Part shown: positions 62,974 to 64,000 of the stretch, one piece after another | How positions within the stretch are numbered: position 1 is the first letter of the stretch | Layout of the letters: every line of letters starts with the position of its first letter | Source: Vanrija pseudolonga | Taxonomy: Eukaryota > Basidiomycota > Tremellomycetes > Trichosporonales > Trichosporonaceae | Reading direction: 5' to 3' | Length of the DNA: 64,000 nt | NCBI RefSeq assembly: GCF_020906515.1 | Contig: NC_085855.1 | Coordinates: 2,294,001-2,358,000 of the forward strand | Notes under the pieces: model-generated | The model's database searches: none | The model's input: the letters and a program-made list of their open reading frames with translations, nothing else | Told to the model about the DNA's origin: nothing | Position numbers and translations under genes: made by a program

Positions 62974-63864
62974 TCAGCACCCGTTTGCCGAAATGTACTC
63001 TTGAATAAAGGCACTGTTGAACCCGTAGACGGTGGCGCAAGTGTTGAAGTCTTTGGTGTAGGTTGGCGAACCCGGAGTCAAGGCTGCTTGGCACGCAGAT
63101 ACACCTGCAGCAAGGCCAGCTTGGAGAGCGCTGGTCATGTAGCTGCACGGGCGAGTAAAAATACCGACAGAGTTGCACGCTGTGTAGCCAGTGCCCCGTG
63201 AGCAAGCATCGGCCTGGGCCGAGACAGAGTTGAAAATGGCCAAGTACCCGTTAAAGCAGCTGTTGCCATCGGGAAGTGCGTTCGAACAAAGACTGTTCAG
63301 GTAGGTAGCGATTGACGAGAACGCAACGAGCGTGTAGCACCCGGCGGCGCAGTTGGCATTTCCACAGGGCGTGACTTGGGACAGGAGCGACAGCTCCCAG
63401 TCGCAGACGGCTTTGGCGACGTAGCACTGCATGATGGCGTCCTGGGGTCCGTTGTTGATAGCCGGGTCGTTGAAGCAGTTGATAGCAGTCTGGGTGCACA
63501 TGTTGTTGGCGTCTGCTGACGCGGTGCTGCAGTCGACGCAGTTGTTGGTCGACGCAGCGCAGCTCGCCTCGTACTGTGCGGCCAGCTGGTTGCAGTTCGA
63601 AGACCAGGTGTTACACCCGAGGTCGTTGGATGCTGCTCCCGAGGCTGCTTGGACCGACTCGCAGCGCGAGGTGGTGATCGCACACATGCCATTGAGCTCC
63701 TGCGAAAACTGGCCACAGGTGTAGATGCAGTTGTTGGGGAGATTGGAAGGCTGCACCTGTCGCTTGGCGGGTGATTGGCCCCAGAACTGGGTCGTCCGGG
63801 TCGGGGTCAACGTCGCCGAGGCGAGAGATGCCAACAGGAGGAGAGATGAAACGATGTGGCGCAT
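62974..63864 (-). CDS. Secreted cysteine-rich protein
   Basis: 296 residues, single exon. A signal peptide (MRHIVSSLLLLASLASATL) is followed by a probable Kex2 site (SPAKRQ, about residue 35). The mature part has 24 cysteines spread evenly, in pieces such as NNCIYTCGQF, NNCVDCSTASADANNMC, QCYVAKAVCDW and CGNANCAAGC. An even number fits disulfide pairing. It is rich in Ala, Asn and Ser, with no Ser/Thr-rich tail or GPI signal at the end (EYISANGC). No family recognised; the layout is that of extracellular or wall proteins of basidiomycetes. A GTAAGT...TTCAAG pair at 63932-63959 could be a very short 5' UTR intron. Confidence 0.82.
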   Translation of the reverse strand: MRHIVSSLLLLASLASATLTPTRTTQFWGQSPAKRQVQPSNLPNNCIYTCGQFSQELNGMCAITTSRCESVQAASGAASNDLGCNTWSSNCNQLAAQYEASCAASTNNCVDCSTASADANNMCTQTAINCFNDPAINNGPQDAIMQCYVAKAVCDWELSLLSQVTPCGNANCAAGCYTLVAFSSIATYLNSLCSNALPDGNSCFNGYLAIFNSVSAQADACSRGTGYTACNSVGIFTRPCSYMTSALQAGLAAGVSACQAALTPGSPTYTKDFNTCATVYGFNSAFIQEYISANGC

Positions 63865-64000
63865 TGTGTCGGCCCCAGTGGTGGTTGGCGAGTCGAGTAC
63901 GGAGGGGCGGATATCTGCCCAGAGTTAACATCTTGAATCTAAGAAGCTAAAGGACTTACCTGTCGACTCTGGGGAGTGTGAATGGATGAGCAGACAACGA

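Noticed and set aside
63932-63959. 28-nt 5' UTR intron ahead of the secreted cysteine-rich gene
   Set aside because: Donor and acceptor match consensus, but it is shorter than any supported intron in the window (minimum 32 nt), so it is mentioned only as a possibility.
1-64000. Transposons, retroelements, viral fossils, CRISPR arrays, rRNA genes
   Set aside because: I found no transposase, reverse transcriptase, integrase, capsid or polymerase text, no long terminal or inverted repeats bounding a unit, no regular spacer array and no rRNA-like segment.

Overview
This looks like nuclear DNA of a GC-rich basidiomycete yeast, most like the Trichosporonales (Trichosporon, Cutaneotrichosporon, Apiotrichum or Vanrija type). 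Evidence: many introns, mostly 32-60 nt, with GTGAGT/GTAAGT-like donors, CTGAC/CTAAC branch sites and CAG/TAG acceptors; fungal families (Zn2Cys6 regulators, AMS1-type mannosidase, YAT amino-acid permease, multidomain hybrid histidine kinase, HNH_2-like and F-box-like families); and tRNA genes with introns. The genus is inferred, not proven. I saw no transposon, retroelement, viral fossil, CRISPR array or rRNA gene.

Layout. 1-53: start of a gene running off the left edge. 1866-5835: two tandem paralogous regulators, only one with a zinc cluster. 6221-11686: an interleaved array on the minus strand of three copies of a small RRM-like gene (A, B, C) and two copies of an HNH-like gene. The three RRM-like copies share every intron position, with 49-nt and 96-nt internal exons, and A and B also share their 5' flanks. 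This array is the best candidate for an undescribed system. 11877-13838: secreted selenium-binding-protein (SBP56)-like protein. 15551-19246: seven-exon vacuolar-type alpha-mannosidase, divergent from a sugar transporter at 20644-22354; the 1.4 kb between them holds an inverted repeat with GATA motifs and a CGG-N6-CCG palindrome. 22577-23518: DUF1275 membrane protein. 25807-26757: sterol-desaturase/fatty-acid-hydroxylase family protein.

29220-33284: small or lineage-specific genes and an unusual intron-containing tRNA-like gene. 33894-35569: six-exon TfdA/taurine dioxygenase. 37089-41951: 1567-residue hybrid histidine kinase with two kinase modules, the first lacking its histidine. 43342-44983: MFS transporter. 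45171-51708: F-box paralogue cluster with one intact gene (whose C-terminus is encoded by a 9-bp minisatellite), two decayed genes and one orphan 3' fragment. 52076-54063: amino-acid permease. 56905-57942: NADP-dependent MDR oxidoreductase. 59268-59352: tRNA-Gly(UCC). 60230-61971: seven-exon sugar transporter. 62974-63864: secreted cysteine-rich protein.

Working together: the window is rich in nutrient acquisition (three MFS carriers, an amino-acid permease, a mannosidase, a sulfonate-type dioxygenase, two secreted proteins) with sensing and regulation (histidine kinase, two regulators), plus two lineage-specific expanded families of unknown function. Exon structures were assembled by hand from splice signals; for each multi-exon model given, phases close and the total coding length is a multiple of three.
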